A DNA stretch of 64,000 bases from Microvelia longipes. Its lineage: Eukaryota; Arthropoda; Insecta; Hemiptera; Veliidae. Of the stretch, positions 1-12,770 are shown one piece after another (the stretch's first letter is position 1; the number at the start of each line of letters is the position of its first letter). The notes beneath the pieces were generated by a model. It did no database searches. It saw only the letters and a program-made list of their open reading frames with translations, and had not been told where the DNA came from. The position numbers and the translations under genes are program-made. The stretch spans positions 48,679,702-48,743,701 of the forward strand of contig JACMZG010001911.1 of the NCBI GenBank assembly GCA_018340805.1, written 5' to 3'.

Positions 1-1209
1 AAATTAATACTTGTTCTTTGCTGTCTCATCAAAATATTAACACAAACGAATTTGTCTCACTTTGGTTAAGAATCTCGTAAGATTGTTACGTTTACAGTAC
101 ATTTGAGTTTTTCTTGCGTGTTATGCATTATTAAAGCGTCGTACTTAATTTGACTTTATGTATTATTTTAAACAACTCCGTATTCTCAATTCTATTATTT
201 CCATTAATTATTGTATATGTCCAATACTCTACCAAATTCACATTATCAAGAAAAGAAAGAGAAAACTTAAAATAAAATTAAAAATAAAATTAATCATAAA
301 AATATTGTATCTCTAAAAGAGACAAATAATTATTATCAAAAGCCTTTAAGAGACTGAGGTTCAAACATACAAGTGAAAACTGTTTAAGCAGAAAGAATTT
401 AAGTTAATCTATAGTTTTAGATTACTTAATCTATTTACTATTTAAATAGTTTGAAAATCTAAATTAGTTTTAACGTAATAATATAGTTTAAGATCCTGAT
501 GGTTAGCTTTTTGGATGAATTATGATAATTTTTATTTAGATAAATGAGTTTAAGGAAACTCTATCTAATATTAAGTAATAGGTTCTTTAAATCTCGATGG
601 TTAGCCCAACCTACGTGGCTTAATTATTCTATCCTCCCACCTAATGAATCGCATACTCGCATTACTCTAAGGAATCATGGACTTATGAAGATACCTATTA
701 ACATTGAAATAAAACAGACCGGGTGGAACTTTTCAAATGGTGGCATTAACATTACCTTAACAAAATTTTAGGAATACCGGTACTTAGACTTTTGAAAATA
801 ATTCTAATACTTCTGTAACGACTCATGCAAGTTCAAATTTTTTTAAGTATCTTTACCTAATGGGGTAATTTTTGTTCCACAAGTTTTGGTAAACTTTGAA
901 AATTCACATATGGGAGCATATCACAATATCGAATGTTTTAAATCCAAGTAATCTTAGGAATTTGGATAAGTTATCAAACCAAAAACCAAAGCTTTTCCGG
1001 CTGATTTGAATGTTCTTTGTTTTGCATGTTAGTTATATGTATTTGGTTACTTATTCAATAATGGTTATAATTATTATTTCAAAAAATTGAAAACGTCTGA
1101 ATGTTCCATCGATTGTTTATTCAAAAGATTAATAATGTATTATTTCATTAGAGAAGAGTAGCGATATGTTGGAGAGGTCATAAAAATAGGTCATATGGTT
1201 GGGCTAGAT
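1..1209. other. AT-rich non-coding DNA
   Basis: No gene, RNA or clear repeat structure recognised. A 75-codon open frame at 544-771 has no recognisable family and no splice context, so it is not called. Confidence 0.5.
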
Positions 1210-2171
1210 CAGCCCTTCCCAACCCTTGGGTCGCGACCCACATTGGGTCGCGAACGGAATTTTTTGGGTGGCTAATTATTTTATTATTAACAACCAAAAA
1301 TGACAAAGATTTATCTGAAAAGATTTTAATATGCAAAATAACAGATTTGCTTAAACGATATTATTTTTTAGATATTGATAATACTTTAAACATGCGATAA
1401 ACAGAAGAAGCGGCCAAAGCATTTCTAGAAGTCTTTACGACAGAGGCACCCGCCTCTATCCATAATTCTTTGAAGCTAACTTTGATGAATTGTTATACTT
1501 CAACATATGATGTGAGATGTGTTTAAACAGTTATATTATTACTAATTTTTAAAGTTCGGGTTATTTAAAAAATTAGTTCAAATTTATATAGAACTTTGGT
1601 TCTGTAAACAACATAACGTAGTTAATATCGCGTACAATTTTTTTTAATTTAAATTGTTTCATCAGTTATTTATTTTTTAGTTTTTGTTTTTTAATTAAAG
1701 TATGAAAATGAATAAAACAAACACACTTGACATTATTAAGTGAAAAACCAAAACAAGCAAACATTTTTACATTGATATGATACATATTTTATTTAATTTT
1801 TTATTCTTTTTTTTGTTTACTATATCATATATTTGATTTTTTTTCTTTAAATTAAATCGTTCTTTTTGTATTTAAATTGCTTTTTAATATTTAATTTAAT
1901 TTTTTAATTTTTATATTTATTGCTATTATAATTATAATAATATACTTTTTTTGAACTCAAGTAATGTGTATTTAGTTTTCTTTTTTTGTATACAAAAACG
2001 TAATTAAATTTGAATTTGACAATATCAGTAATGGAGGAGGGTCATAAATGTTTGGAATAAAATAAAAGCATTCACATTTCAAGATTTGCAAAATTAAAAT
2101 GCATTTGTGTCGGCCAAAACTTTAGAAAAGCAAATTATAGGGTCCGGTACTAGAAAAGGTTGGGAACGCTG
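1210..2171. mobile_element. Degenerate non-autonomous hAT-like transposon
   Basis: The left end reads CAGCCCTTCCCAACC and the right end GGTTGGGAACGCTG, imperfect terminal inverted repeats starting CAG and ending CTG as in hAT elements. A palindromic GGGTCGCGACCC lies just inside the left end, common in this group. Flanking 8-mers (GGCTAGAT and GGCGATCA) are only partly alike, so a target-site duplication is uncertain. No transposase frame survives. Confidence 0.5.
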
Positions 2172-4460
2172 GGCGATCATATCGACATTTTTAAAAACAA
2201 ACCTTTTCTTATATTCTTAAAAACTATTACTATTATAAAATTGTTAATCTATCAAACTTCTTTGATATGAAATTGCCCGATAAGAGGAGATCAAAGTTTA
2301 AAAAAACACCTGTTACTTAAAGTTATGAATCTATTATGTATGTCTATTGATGGCTTGTGAAAATTGCAGGAATTTGTGGATAACATTAATATTCTAATTA
2401 TACAATATCTACAAATTAAATTTCTATCAGTGTTTAATATATAGTTATCCGATTAAAACAATTTGACGTGTTTGATATGGATTTAACATACTTTTTCAAA
2501 AAGTCACCAAAAGTAGTAATATAAAGATTACCATTTATGGGTGATTATATATGAATAGGTTATAGTGATTAAAGTATATACAATCAGTGGAGGACTTTAT
2601 TTTATTACTTTAATATTTGTAAAAGTTATAAAAAAAGATGTACAATTTATTTATTACAAAAATGTTCATTTTACTTTTTATGTGCCGTCTTACGAAGAGA
2701 CGTTGTTAAGAGTGCGTTAATTTGAGAGTGCGTTGGTTGAGAGTGCGTAGTTGAAAGGCGTTAGTTGAGAGTTCGAGCCGGTAGAAAGAAAGCCATTTTA
2801 ATTCACGGTCTATTTAAACATTTCTGTTGGCTGCAATTAAAATAAAAACATTTAATACAAGATCAGAGACTGTTGATTTAAGTTCTGTGCTAAGCACGTT
2901 TTAGCCTTAGAATTAGATTGTAGTTAATTAATACTTTCAGATAAACACGTCAACTTAGTTTATACTTTGACAACACAATTGCGCTAACTTACCTTATCTA
3001 TTCTACAAACAATTAAACTTATTATTTTTTAAAGTAAGCCCAGCTATTTGCAAATTAAGATTACATTAATACCATTACTTATTTACATAGTTTATTTGAA
3101 AATATGAATGTTAGTTGAACTGTTTTCTTCTAATGGCAATTGTCTGATACAGGTATCTTATTAAAATATTTCAGCTAAGTATAACTTCTAGTAATACGCA
3201 TTAATAATTTACATTTTATCAGTTAGAATGCATAGATTAAGGGATACTTAAGAAAACAATAGTTATAAAAAAAGTTAGCCGTATCTTTGAGCCCTTTTGC
3301 TAAAATTTGAATAATAAATTGATAATAGAAGTGTGAAGAATTATTAGAGAAAATATAATATATAAAAAACCCCAAAGCATTAAAAACAAAGGAAAGTTAT
3401 AAAATTTTTAAAAATTAGAGTTTATATAATTAATTCTTCTCATTTATACTCTAGGTATATCGGAAAAGTGTTGGCATAAAAATTCGAAACCAGGCAATAT
3501 TCACTTAAAATATCGTTACAAAGATTAATAAAGAAACTCTTGAGTTAAAGTTTTACAAATTTGACTGTCTTTATGTGTGCGTTACGTGAATGCGTGTTCT
3601 TTGGTGTATGCAGCTCCTAGGTTGTTTATGCCAGAAAGTTACAGCATAGTACTAAACTCAATCTCTAAGCTGCGCTATCCAGAAAATAATTTGTTTAAGA
3701 CATAATTAACCGACTATAAGGACACAGCAAAAATTCGAAAATGTATAAAACGAGGAAAAATGTTTTATCGATTTAAAATCTTGGATGCATGTGCATGCAT
3801 ACATACATGCCAGGTTTCATATTATTATCATTATTAGTTTAATTTTTATCGATGAACAATTGAATTGAAAGTTGGTACAAGTGTATCCCTGAACGTAATG
3901 AATAAGCATACTAATTTCATTTCAATTCAACTAGTAACTATTTATAAAAGGCTATACGAACTATATATCATATGAGCAGCCATTTTGAATAGCAAAGATT
4001 TTCTCCCTATTGATTTGAGCATTCAACACCAAAGTCGTTTAGAGTAAATGGATGAAACTATTGATAGACTCTGACATATGATAAAACTATACTAATGCCA
4101 AATGGCATCTCCTGCTGACTATCCGGTAAGTTTAGCTTTTTTCACGGAGATTTTATTAACGTTAATGATTGCATATTCACTGTAGGATAAAAATGAAGAA
4201 GGAGCAGGAGGGCAGGCATTTGTAGTTTTCAGAAACGAAAACATAATATTTTTATTCGGAAAAAATTTAAACCTCAAATATGCTCTAATAATCAAGCAGA
4301 CTCCTTAAGGTATTAGAGAGCACTTCTTTGCTGATTTTACATCGAACATCACTATACAGGTACAAAATCATTATTTATTAGATGTCAAAGTCTCATAAAG
4401 TTGTATAAAAAAACCAAGCTTGCCATTTAATCTCTAAGCAGAATCATAGCGGTCTTGCTA
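2172..4460. other. AT-rich intergenic DNA with weak repeats
   Basis: No gene recognised. 2695-2780 holds several imperfect copies of a GAGAGTGCGTTGGTT-like unit. 3450-3960 resembles a dispersed repeat also seen near 31150-31400 and 58650-59130 (phrases such as ggaaaagt, ttcgaaacc, then a gtgt-rich stretch followed by 'gaaacttggtac'). Confidence 0.4.
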
Positions 4461-4469
4461 ATACAACTG

Positions 4470-4985
4470 TTAAGACTGGGCTCATCTGTCCGAATAAGAT
4501 GGATAAAGGGTCATTCTGTGGTGTTGAATGAGAGAAAAGAAAAAAGCTGATGAGTTAGCAAGGAATGCCATCACTCAACTCTTTCAATGGAATAGCTCCA
4601 TTTTTTAGATGGAAGTCCTAAATCGGGTTAAACGGCTGAGATACTATAATATAAGCTTACAAAAATGGAAAGAAAAAAATATGGAGAAATTCAGAAAAAG
4701 GACTATGGACAAGCAATTTTTCCAACAGTTGAGAGCAGATCAAAAATTAATATCGCTATATAACACAAACTAACACAAGCTCTCACTGGCCATGGCTCCA
4801 ACAAAAGCATACTCCACCGTTTTAACATCATTACAGTCCATCATGTAGCTGCGATAGTTACTTCCAAACATGGAACAAATGTTATTTTTGATTGTCCACT
4901 TTTTGATGCAAAGAGAAGTTGTTAATATAAGTCTGTCACAAGAGGAGAACTTGGAAGCCAACAAATTTTCAAATGTTTGTCAAAT
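4470..4985 (+). pseudogene. R1/I-type LINE remnant: RNase H end and C-terminal zinc region
   Basis: Conceptual translation shows WIKGHS, then after a 1-nt shift ADELARNA, as at the end of a LINE RNase H domain (GNExADELAR). Further on comes ALTGHGSNKSILHRF, then NVIFDCPLFDAKR, the C-terminal region that follows RNase H in R1/LOA/I-type LINE ORF2. The minus-strand LINE at 43.8 kb has the matching phrases VLSGHGKNKTYLYRF and LIYDCELFEPQR. Frameshifts and stops show that it is dead. The 3' AT-rich DNA to about 5300 may be its 3' UTR. Confidence 0.65.
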
Positions 4986-5499
4986 TTTTTTAAATTTTAT
5001 TAATTCTTTAGATTTTGATTTACTAAGTTTGTAGAGTATTCTACTTTTATATTTTGATCTTATTACAACAATATTTTTGTTTCTTTTTCTATCTCATTAA
5101 TTATTATATTTTATATGTCTTCATATCTATTGTTAATAAATTACTTCCTTTACCTTATTATTTAGATTTATTTTATATTTATTAAATTTTAATCTTATTT
5201 AATTATTGTTCTACTAGGCTAAACCTTATAATCTTGAATCGAAATTATTAACCTTTATTTTACTTAAATTTGGAAGCTAAATTCCGTTTCACTTTACAAA
5301 AATATTTTAAGTCATTTATACATCTTAAGTTTTCAATAGCAAATAACATCAATAATTATTGGAGCATACGGAAAATAAACGGCTTTCTAAACGGGTTACG
5401 TTTAGATGGAAAAAAACAAAACTAGTAACTAAAAATGCGTTGCATCAAGAACTCACGTCAGAAGAATAGATCAAATAGAAATATTTAATTATAGACTTG

Positions 5500-5875
5500 C
5501 TTCTTCTCGCTTGATAGAGTAAATGGGTAAATATTCACACTAAGTATTCTAAAGTATAAATTCAAAAAATTAAAAAAGGGCTCTCTTTGCTCGCTTGATT
5601 ACGTACCATTAGAATATTACATAGTGAAAAAGTCTTGCTTCGCTCGCTAGATTGCGTTTAGTTACAATGAAGGACAATAAAGAGGCTCGCTTCGCTTGCT
5701 ACAATGCTTATAGTTGCAACAAAGCATAGTAAAAAAGACTCGCTTCGCTCGCGAAATTGTCCATATTTATAATACTACATAGCCAAAAGAGGCTTGCTTC
5801 GCTCACTAAATTGCATATATTTATAATAATAATACCTAGTAAAAAAGGACTCCAAATAGATGCTGTTATGGACTC
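5500..5875. repeat. Degenerate satellite with GCTCGCTTCGCTCG core (left part)
   Basis: About five degenerate units of roughly 70 bp. Each carries GCTCGCTTCGCTCGCT, then an attgcg-tata-ttataata spacer and a tagtaaaaaag run. The same units resume at 7650-7900 beyond the LINE fragment. Confidence 0.6.
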
Positions 5876-5934
5876 GCTAATCCTTCCTTTCGTAGGTGAT
5901 GTTTTCTACCAATTTTAATTTTAATTAATTAATT

Positions 5935-7425
5935 TGTTTTCGACCAATTAGTTTGACACCAATCCTAGGTAAAATTTTTGAAAAAATTATAACAGTCCGT
6001 TTATTAAAATTTTTATAAATGTAAAATTTTTAATAATTCTCAATTTGGATTTAGGGAAGGTTTATCCACTCAGAATGCTATTAATGCCTTGACCAATTTC
6101 ATTTATGAGGCTTTTGAATCTAAGAAAGATGTTATTACATTATCCTGCGACCTATCTAAAGCATTTGATTGTGTTAGTCATGACATTTTACTGCAAAAGC
6201 TTTATCATTATGGTATAAGGGGAACCTCGCTAGCTCTTATCGAGTCATACCTCAAGTCTAGGACTCAGGTCACTATATTTAATGGAGAGACAAGCGCTCC
6301 GGCGCTTTCTAAGCACGGAGTGCCTCAGGGCTCTGTTCTTGGACCCCTGCTGTTCTTAATTTACATTAATGATCTCCCTGAATATGGAACCATCATTGGA
6401 GATATGGGACATATGGAGTCCATGATTTGCGGATGATACTACATATGCAGTTAGTGGGAAGAATCTTGATGGAATAGTTAATAAAATAGATGATATTATC
6501 AAGCTAGCAAATGACTGGTTTATAGTAAATAAGTTAACTTTAAATGAGTCAAAAAACCAGATTTCATCTCACACTCTTAATTATAATAATAATATAAACA
6601 TTTTACCCATTAAAATACTTGGAGTGTCCCTTGATAGTACACTTAACTGGAAAGCTCATGTTAATGAGTTAGGTAGTAAACTTTCATCTATTTTATTTTT
6701 GCTACGTAAACTTAGTTTAAATTTAGACATTGATACTATGAAGCTTTGCTTACAATGGCCATTTTCATTCACCGTATGCTATATTGTATTAAAGAATAGG
6801 GAGCGCCCCGTAGCCAAACAGTATTTTTATTTTGCAAAAAAAGCTATTCGTATCATGAATAATGCTAAACATGACTCTAAGTGCAAACAATATTTTATTG
6901 AAAATAAATTTTAACTTTTCATTCACCCTATATTTTTTTATTGTTGTGGTTCGTTAGTATGATAAGGGGGAGTTCAATTATATTAAGAACCACAATTATG
7001 GCACTAGATATATATCTAACATCAATATTCCCACTTGTAGGCTCAACAAATCACATCAGTCCCTAAATTTTAATGGAATAAGGTGCTCTAATAAATTATC
7101 AGCTTCAATAGTTGAACTTCCACCCAAAAATTTCAAAAAAAGCATTAAAACATTATTGCTTGAGAAAGCCTACTATAATGTTAACGAATTTTTAGCTGAT
7201 AATTTAGTATTCCCACCTTAAATGTTTAGTGTTTCTCATGTAATGTTAAGCTTTTTTTAAATCAAGTTTGTTATTCAGGTTATGCTGCCAATTCTATGCA
7301 GTCTTTTAATAATTTATAATCTATTTGTTTTCTTGTTTTTTTTTTTTTTTCATTTAATTGTAAAATTTTGACTATTGAGAAACTTTGTCATAAAGTAACC
7401 TCAAGTATGTAAATAAATAAATAAA
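5935..7425 (+). pseudogene. 5'-truncated CR1/Jockey-type LINE (reverse transcriptase) with A-rich tail
   Basis: Reading across frames shows the RT blocks in order: PISLTPILGKIFEKI; SQFGFREGLSTQNAI; DLSKAFDCVSHDILLQKL; GVPQGSVLGPLLFLIYINDLP; then, after a frameshift near 6430, DDTTYA (catalytic DD) and LGVSLDSTLNWKAHV. The C-terminal tail ends in NVNEFL near 7200, typical of the end of CR1/Jockey ORF2. The longest open piece is 6089-6436. The element ends at 7411-7425 in a TAAA repeat, a normal LINE tail. No endonuclease or ORF1 remains. It is inserted inside the GCTCG satellite. Confidence 0.8.
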
Positions 7426-7649
7426 AATTCCGTCACTTTTTTCTCTAAAATGCATCTAAGGCACGCTCTGTCTAAAGTTGAGTGGGGATATCCACAGTTT
7501 ACGGATTTCTGTGGATTTGGGTATACATCGTTCTCATGCTTTATGTCTGAACATTCCGGACACGTGTAGTTAGCATAAGGGCAGTTAATTTTAATTTGGA
7601 TTTTAAATTATTTTGAAATTAAATTAATCATTTAAATACCTAGATAATA

Positions 7650-7890
7650 TGTTTTTCTCGTGGATTGCGTTTAGTTCAATAAATCATATTAAGAAAGGCT
7701 CGCTTCACTCGCTATATGAGCTATTTATAATAATAACTAAAGGGCTAAAAGAGCTCGCTTTGCTCACTCGATTGCGTATATTTAAAATGTTATGAGCTAA
7801 AAAAGGCTCGCTTTTTAGAATAGGTTTGATTGCGTGTAATAATGATTTCACATATTAAAAAGGGCCTCGCTAGATTACGGTTATAGGTAA
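7650..7890. repeat. Degenerate satellite with GCTCGCTTCGCTCG core (right part)
   Basis: Three to four more degenerate units of the 5500-5875 satellite (aaggctcgcttcactcgct, agctcgctttgctcactcg, aaggctcgctttt), ending at the inverted repeat of 7889. Confidence 0.55.
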
Positions 7891-8034
7891 TAGACAGAAA
7901 AAAGTACTCGCTAAGTATCTACACTACATTACAATTGATCTTTATTTCGGACAACTAATAATAATTAGTTTTCCGAAATAAAGATCAATTGTAATGTAGT
8001 GTAGATACTTAGCGAGTACTTTTTTCTGTCTATT
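7889..8034. repeat. Near-perfect inverted repeat (67-bp arms)
   Basis: Left arm 7889-7955 is the reverse complement of 7966-8034, with about 10 nt between them. The outer end of each arm carries AATAGACAGAAAAAAGTACT or its complement. The left arm contains TACTCGCTAAG, so it may derive from the adjacent satellite. Confidence 0.8.
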
Positions 8035-8099
8035 AATAACTGTCTATTAATTAACTGTAAATAAGTTTACATAATAATGTAAACTTATTGCCGCCATGT

Positions 8100-8700
8100 T
8101 GAATTTTTTGAACTTTGGGAAATAACATTTTTGTTTTACTTATCAAGAGCTTTTAACGATGTATTACTCGATTAATATTCCTTTTAATTTAATTTTTTAC
8201 GTTTATTATTTTTGCTGTCATTTTGAATTTGTTTACTATTTTTAGCATGCAATATATCCTTATATTCCTTTGAGCTTTAAAAGGATATGCAACACAACTT
8301 TTTCACTCAATTTTTTTCCGCAAAAATGGTCCGCAATAATGGCTGCCATTTTTAAAATTATTGGTTACTTTAAAATAATTGTGCACGTCATATGTATTTT
8401 CTTAAGCAAGAGCTTTAAAACGATATACAACACGTTTTTTTTCACAAACATTTTTTTAATGGTCCACCATTTTGAAAATATTGGCGCCACTATAACCGAA
8501 TGCTATACAGCTTTGAAGACTAATTATTACTACATGTATACCAAATTTCATTGAAATCGGTTAATTTTTACGGTATTTATAGTAACACGTACAAACTTAT
8601 AAACAAAAAAACAAACATACACGTATCCCAAGCTTCTGAAATAAAAGAACTCACTTACGTTCCTACAATTAGTTTTTACTCTCAGAAGAAGTGGGGATGA
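8100..8700. repeat. Dispersed non-coding repeat with internal degenerate duplication
   Basis: Two related blocks (about 8250-8380 and 8400-8500) repeat 'agctttaaa..gata..caacac', a run of T, 'aatggtcc' and 'ccattttgaaa'. They are followed by ccaaatttcattgaaatcgg, the kind of phrase found in insect dispersed repeats. The 94-codon open frame here is not credible as a gene. Confidence 0.4.
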
Positions 8701-8934
8701 GCGCAGCGAACCCTACTACTATAGTTCCTATAGTTATATGTAAATATATTTGATTAAAGGTGATAAGTCAGGAATTTAAAGAACCTTTTTATCAGGTTTA
8801 GAAAAGGAACATTACGAGGCCATTTAATGAAAAATTGCGGAATATTAGGCAAATAGCCGTGAAATAGAAATAATAATGAATCAACAAATAAAACAAAACA
8901 GTAAACAATATCGGGGAACTTGGCGAAGGCCCTA

Positions 8935-8936
<2 letters not shown>

Positions 8937-9014
<78 letters not shown>

Positions 9015-9022
9015 TATTATAT
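8937..9022. repeat. AT microsatellite
   Basis: Nearly pure (TA)n with a few frame slips. Confidence 0.9.
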
Positions 9023-10030
9023 TCGTTCATAGATATTTCTTTTGTTCAAAAAAAGCACCTCGATTTGTATATCCTTGGTATAAAACAAAGTAGGAAATAA
9101 CTTTTAAAAAATTTAAAACATTCACATATTCATTTTTTAGTAAAATATTTTATCTTAATGTCTTTAAGCTTTTAAATAATTAAGTTTAAAAATATTTGTT
9201 TAAAATGCAATATACTAAAATATTTAAATGATTGGAATGAACTAAAAATAACAGTTTTTTGCGGTTTAAATTTTGACTATCATGCCAACTACTTTTTAAT
9301 GAGTCCATAAGTGGACTGATTAAGGTACTAGCGAGGACTTAAAGTGACTTTGAATCTACTTTGAGTAAGTAATTGTTAGTTAAGGTTGCTTTGACGTGTT
9401 AAATTACCCATTAGATGCCATTTTTACGTTTGCTTCTCTATCTACAACAATAGAAAAAGAAAAAATTGTGACGAGCACAGTGTAGCATTTACTTTCATCA
9501 TATGTTTACGACGATTATTTCCTGATGATAATCTGCTAAGAATAAGACAGTATTAAAATTTTTAAATCAATTAATAAGTCTTAGTACTTTATACCCGACT
9601 AATGCTAACAAAACACTAGCAGAAGCTAAGAAAAAATAAAATACAAAAATAATAATAATTTTATTTTATTAATTAAATAATAAAATCAAATTTGTAAATT
9701 AGTAGCCATGTAAATTCTAGTCAACATTTACATGGGAAAATTATTGAAATATTTTTTTTTGTTTTTACCTTGTCATTATAATATTTTAGCATTCCAAAAT
9801 TTTACTATGAAATCACAACCAGAATAATGAAAAATTGACGTATATTTTCCCGTGACCTGCGAAGGTTAGTGGATCACAATAATTTAGAAGTATGTCATTA
9901 TAACTATCATTCTTTAAAGAAAATATTTTTCAATGAAAATTTGCCAAAATGTAGAACTCCAAGGTGTGGTCTGAACAAAATTTCTACAAAATTAACAAAA
10001 AACAACAAATAATAAACTAATTTTATTATT
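9023..10030. other. AT-rich intergenic DNA
   Basis: No gene or recognisable element. The distal part may belong to the LINE fragment that becomes readable at about 10030. Confidence 0.4.
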
Positions 10031-10470
10031 TAAATAGAGTATTATTTGAAATCTTCCTATGGGGCCATGTAAATACTACAGATATTCTGTTTATTAAAAA
10101 AAAAAGATTATTAGGATCATTTCAGGAGCTAAGTACGATGATCACTGTAAGGATTACTTTAAAAAAATTAAAATAATGACAGTTACAAATTTATTTGTAT
10201 ACTGCTCATTAAACTACATAAAAAATAATGTAAATAAATTTAATAAAAATAATCAAACACATAATTATAATAAAAAAATAAAAACACACTAATGATCCCT
10301 CCTCATAGGTTATCCAAGTCTGAAGTAGGGCATAGTGTATTATTAAACTGTTTAATCATTTAGAAGAAAATATAGAGAATCTCCCAGTGGAACAATTTAA
10401 GAAATTTATTAAAAATTACTTTGAAGGAAACCCTTTTTATTCCCTAACAGTATTTTAATATTAAAAAATA
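10030..10470 (+). pseudogene. CR1/Jockey-type LINE 3' fragment
   Basis: Translation with frameshifts gives KKIIRIISGAKYDDHCKDYF, then LKIMTVTNLFVY-like and HNYN text, then PPHRLSKSE and a degraded 'fkk.lk' tail. This is the thumb/C-terminal end of CR1/Jockey-like ORF2 (compare KKAIRIMNNAKHDSKCKQYF in the copy at 6830-6890). No catalytic part is present. Confidence 0.6.
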
Positions 10471-10847
10471 AACATGAAATGAAAAACGCTTAATCTTAAT
10501 TAGTATTTACTTAGCAAACTATTAAAAAGAACCATTATTATAGGATTCTTAAGTGTCAACTAAATCCTGTAGATTTGCTCTCAACCTGTTTATAAGTTTA
10601 GTTTTTTAAGTTTGACAATTTTCTAATGTTTTATTTTTATAAAATTTGATGAAAAATAAAATTTTATTTTTTATAATAATGAGATTTATACATGGCATGA
10701 AGGCTTGCACCATGGTACATTTTAAAATAATATTTAATAAAAACAACATTTATTTTTCTGTGTCTCTGGTATCAGCATTATTCCGCATCCGGTCGAGCTA
10801 CAGATTTCAGCTCATTTCTTATGCTACGATAAAGAATTAGACCCTGC

Positions 10848-10918
10848 GATATTAAGATTGAAACGTGTCAAGTAGCACAGGAAGGTTTCGCATCTGACAC
10901 GTTTTATTCTTAATATCA
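10848..10918. repeat. Small inverted repeat (hairpin)
   Basis: gatattaagattgaaacgtg at the left pairs with cacgttttattcttaatatc at the right, with a loop of about 24 nt. Probably a MITE relic. Confidence 0.55.
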
Positions 10919-11343
10919 GCAATCGTAATTAATTAGTCTTCCAGCTGCGTGCTAGGGCCCTCAGACTAGCAGTTTCCTTTCGTCAAAGTGTACTGAAAAG
11001 AACAGTCAGAAAGCTTTAATTAGATCAATGTAATGAAGAAAAGCCCCAGTGAACTAATAGATTCAATTCCTAGGTAGACGTATTTACCCACGAAGACGTA
11101 TTATTACGTTGACGTAAAAGGCTTTGAAGAGGCACAAGGTCAGTAAGTCAACATTATGAAGTAACAACAAGATAGGCTAATAAAGTTTTGACGATTTTTT
11201 TCTCTAAGTAGCATTATACATAGAGATATTATTACTAGAGAGGCCTTATAGGTTGAATTTTTAAACATCGACAAAGTACATCATTTGAAGTATACCAGGG
11301 TAACTTGGTAGTTACCAAGTTTTGCAAAACATGAATAGTTGAC

Positions 11344-12035
11344 ATAATATAATTGTGCGAGAGACACCTAGGAAATGTAACAAGCAAAATGCAATGGTGC
11401 ATCTGGGAACTGTTTCATCATTCGACATTCGTCATCATTAATGGCTCGATATAATGTTATTTCCCACTCTGTTTCGTTACGTCTTACTCATCAGGGCACC
11501 GATTGAGCCAGAACTCTCTCTGACCTTCAATTAAAACTCCGAAGAATATAATGTGAAGTATTTACCAGAGACGAGCGGTGCTCTCTTACCGCCATCATGC
11601 TTTGCAAAACTTGTTAGTATCAAATGATATAGGTTTTGCTTGCCAAGCATGATGGCAGTAAGAGAGCACTGCTCGTCTTTTGGTAAATACTTCATATTAT
11701 AATCTTCGGGGTTTTTATTGATGGTCAGAGTGAGTTCTGGCTCAATCGGTGCCTGATGAGTTAGACGTAACGAAACAGAATGGGAAATAACATTATATCG
11801 AGCCATTTTTTTTAAACAATATGTATTTGAAAAAAATAAACAATATAAATAATTTTACAATATTACAAAGTTATGCAAATACCTACCCCCCATCATTAGG
11901 GTAAAACCAGCCCTGAGCTGATGGGGGGAAAAAAAGCCATTAATGATGACGAATGTCGAATGATGGAACAGTTCCCAGATGTAGCATTCAATTTTGCTCG
12001 TTACATTTCCTTGGTGTCTCTCGCACAATAATATT
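11344..12035. mobile_element. Foldback element with about 250-bp arms (family FB-1)
   Basis: Left arm 11344-11600 and right arm 11647-12035 are reverse complements. Both end in ATTGTGCGAGAGACACC (right end complemented). The loop contains ttttgcaaaacttgttagta. The right arm is interrupted at about 11807-11936 by about 130 bp containing CCCCCCATCA and its complement; removing it restores the match to the left arm. On the minus strand the right arm opens a 91-codon frame starting MARYNVISHS (11806 to 11531), of unknown identity and mostly lying in the inverted arms. Internally deleted relatives lie at 28322-28455 and 39931-39968. Confidence 0.75.
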
Positions 12036-12149
12036 TTATCGACAAAGTAACCTGACCACCTTCACTTATTAATATAATCAAAAAATTAGTTGAAAATTAT
12101 AGTTATATATACAGTAGAACGTTAAATATACAAATCAAAACACAAATAA

Positions 12150-12330
12150 TGTGCGGGAAGCCGAAAACACTTGATTAATTATAACCTTAATTCACTCTTA
12201 GAGGAGGTTTAAATGGGGTTACACATTAAGTCCCAAGATAATGTTTTAGGCCTCTCAGTGTATTGTGATAGGCTATGCCGCCTCTAGAATATATTTCTAT
12301 GTCAATACACCCTTAATTACTATAATCTAT
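12150..12330. repeat. Dispersed repeat (copy also at 55475-55605)
   Basis: Shared phrases in the same order in both places: aattaaggttacac or its equivalent, 'ataggctatgcc', 'cctctag' and 'atatatttctatg'. The family is not recognised. Confidence 0.45.
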
Positions 12331-12770
12331 CTTAGATTATAAATTTGTCTGATACCTTTTAATCAGTCTTTCCTTAACAAATTACTCAAAAACTTTGTCA
12401 TAAGGAAGATGTACAAATTATATGTTAATTCTCCTAATAATCCACATAAACTATATACATTAAAATATTTTTAAAACTATAAATATTCATGTTTATAGTT
12501 CATGCGTCTCCAAGTAAATGTTTTTCCTGGTGGATTTAGTACAGTATTGTTTTAGTTCCCAACTGCATCTTAAATATCAAATACATATGCACTCGCACCC
12601 GTATTAAATTTATATTTTTGAAACACATGAATTTTCAGACCGTTTATTTTACAAAGAGTATAAACCGCAGTTTATGAATAGTGTTAGTTTTAGTTTAAAT
12701 TATTTCTGTTAGTTAAAAAAGTGCTTATAATTAGTGAACTAATAATCATTTTACAGGTCATAAGTTTAAA
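12331..12770 (+). other. Upstream region of elongase gene 1
   Basis: AT-rich, with no convincing core promoter. A TATAAA at 12659 is present but without a good initiator at the expected spacing. TTTTACAG at 12749-12756 just before the start codon could be the acceptor of a 5'-UTR intron. Confidence 0.3.

Noticed and set aside
544..771. 75-codon frame as a small host gene
   Set aside because: No family signature, and its length is expected by chance in 64 kb.
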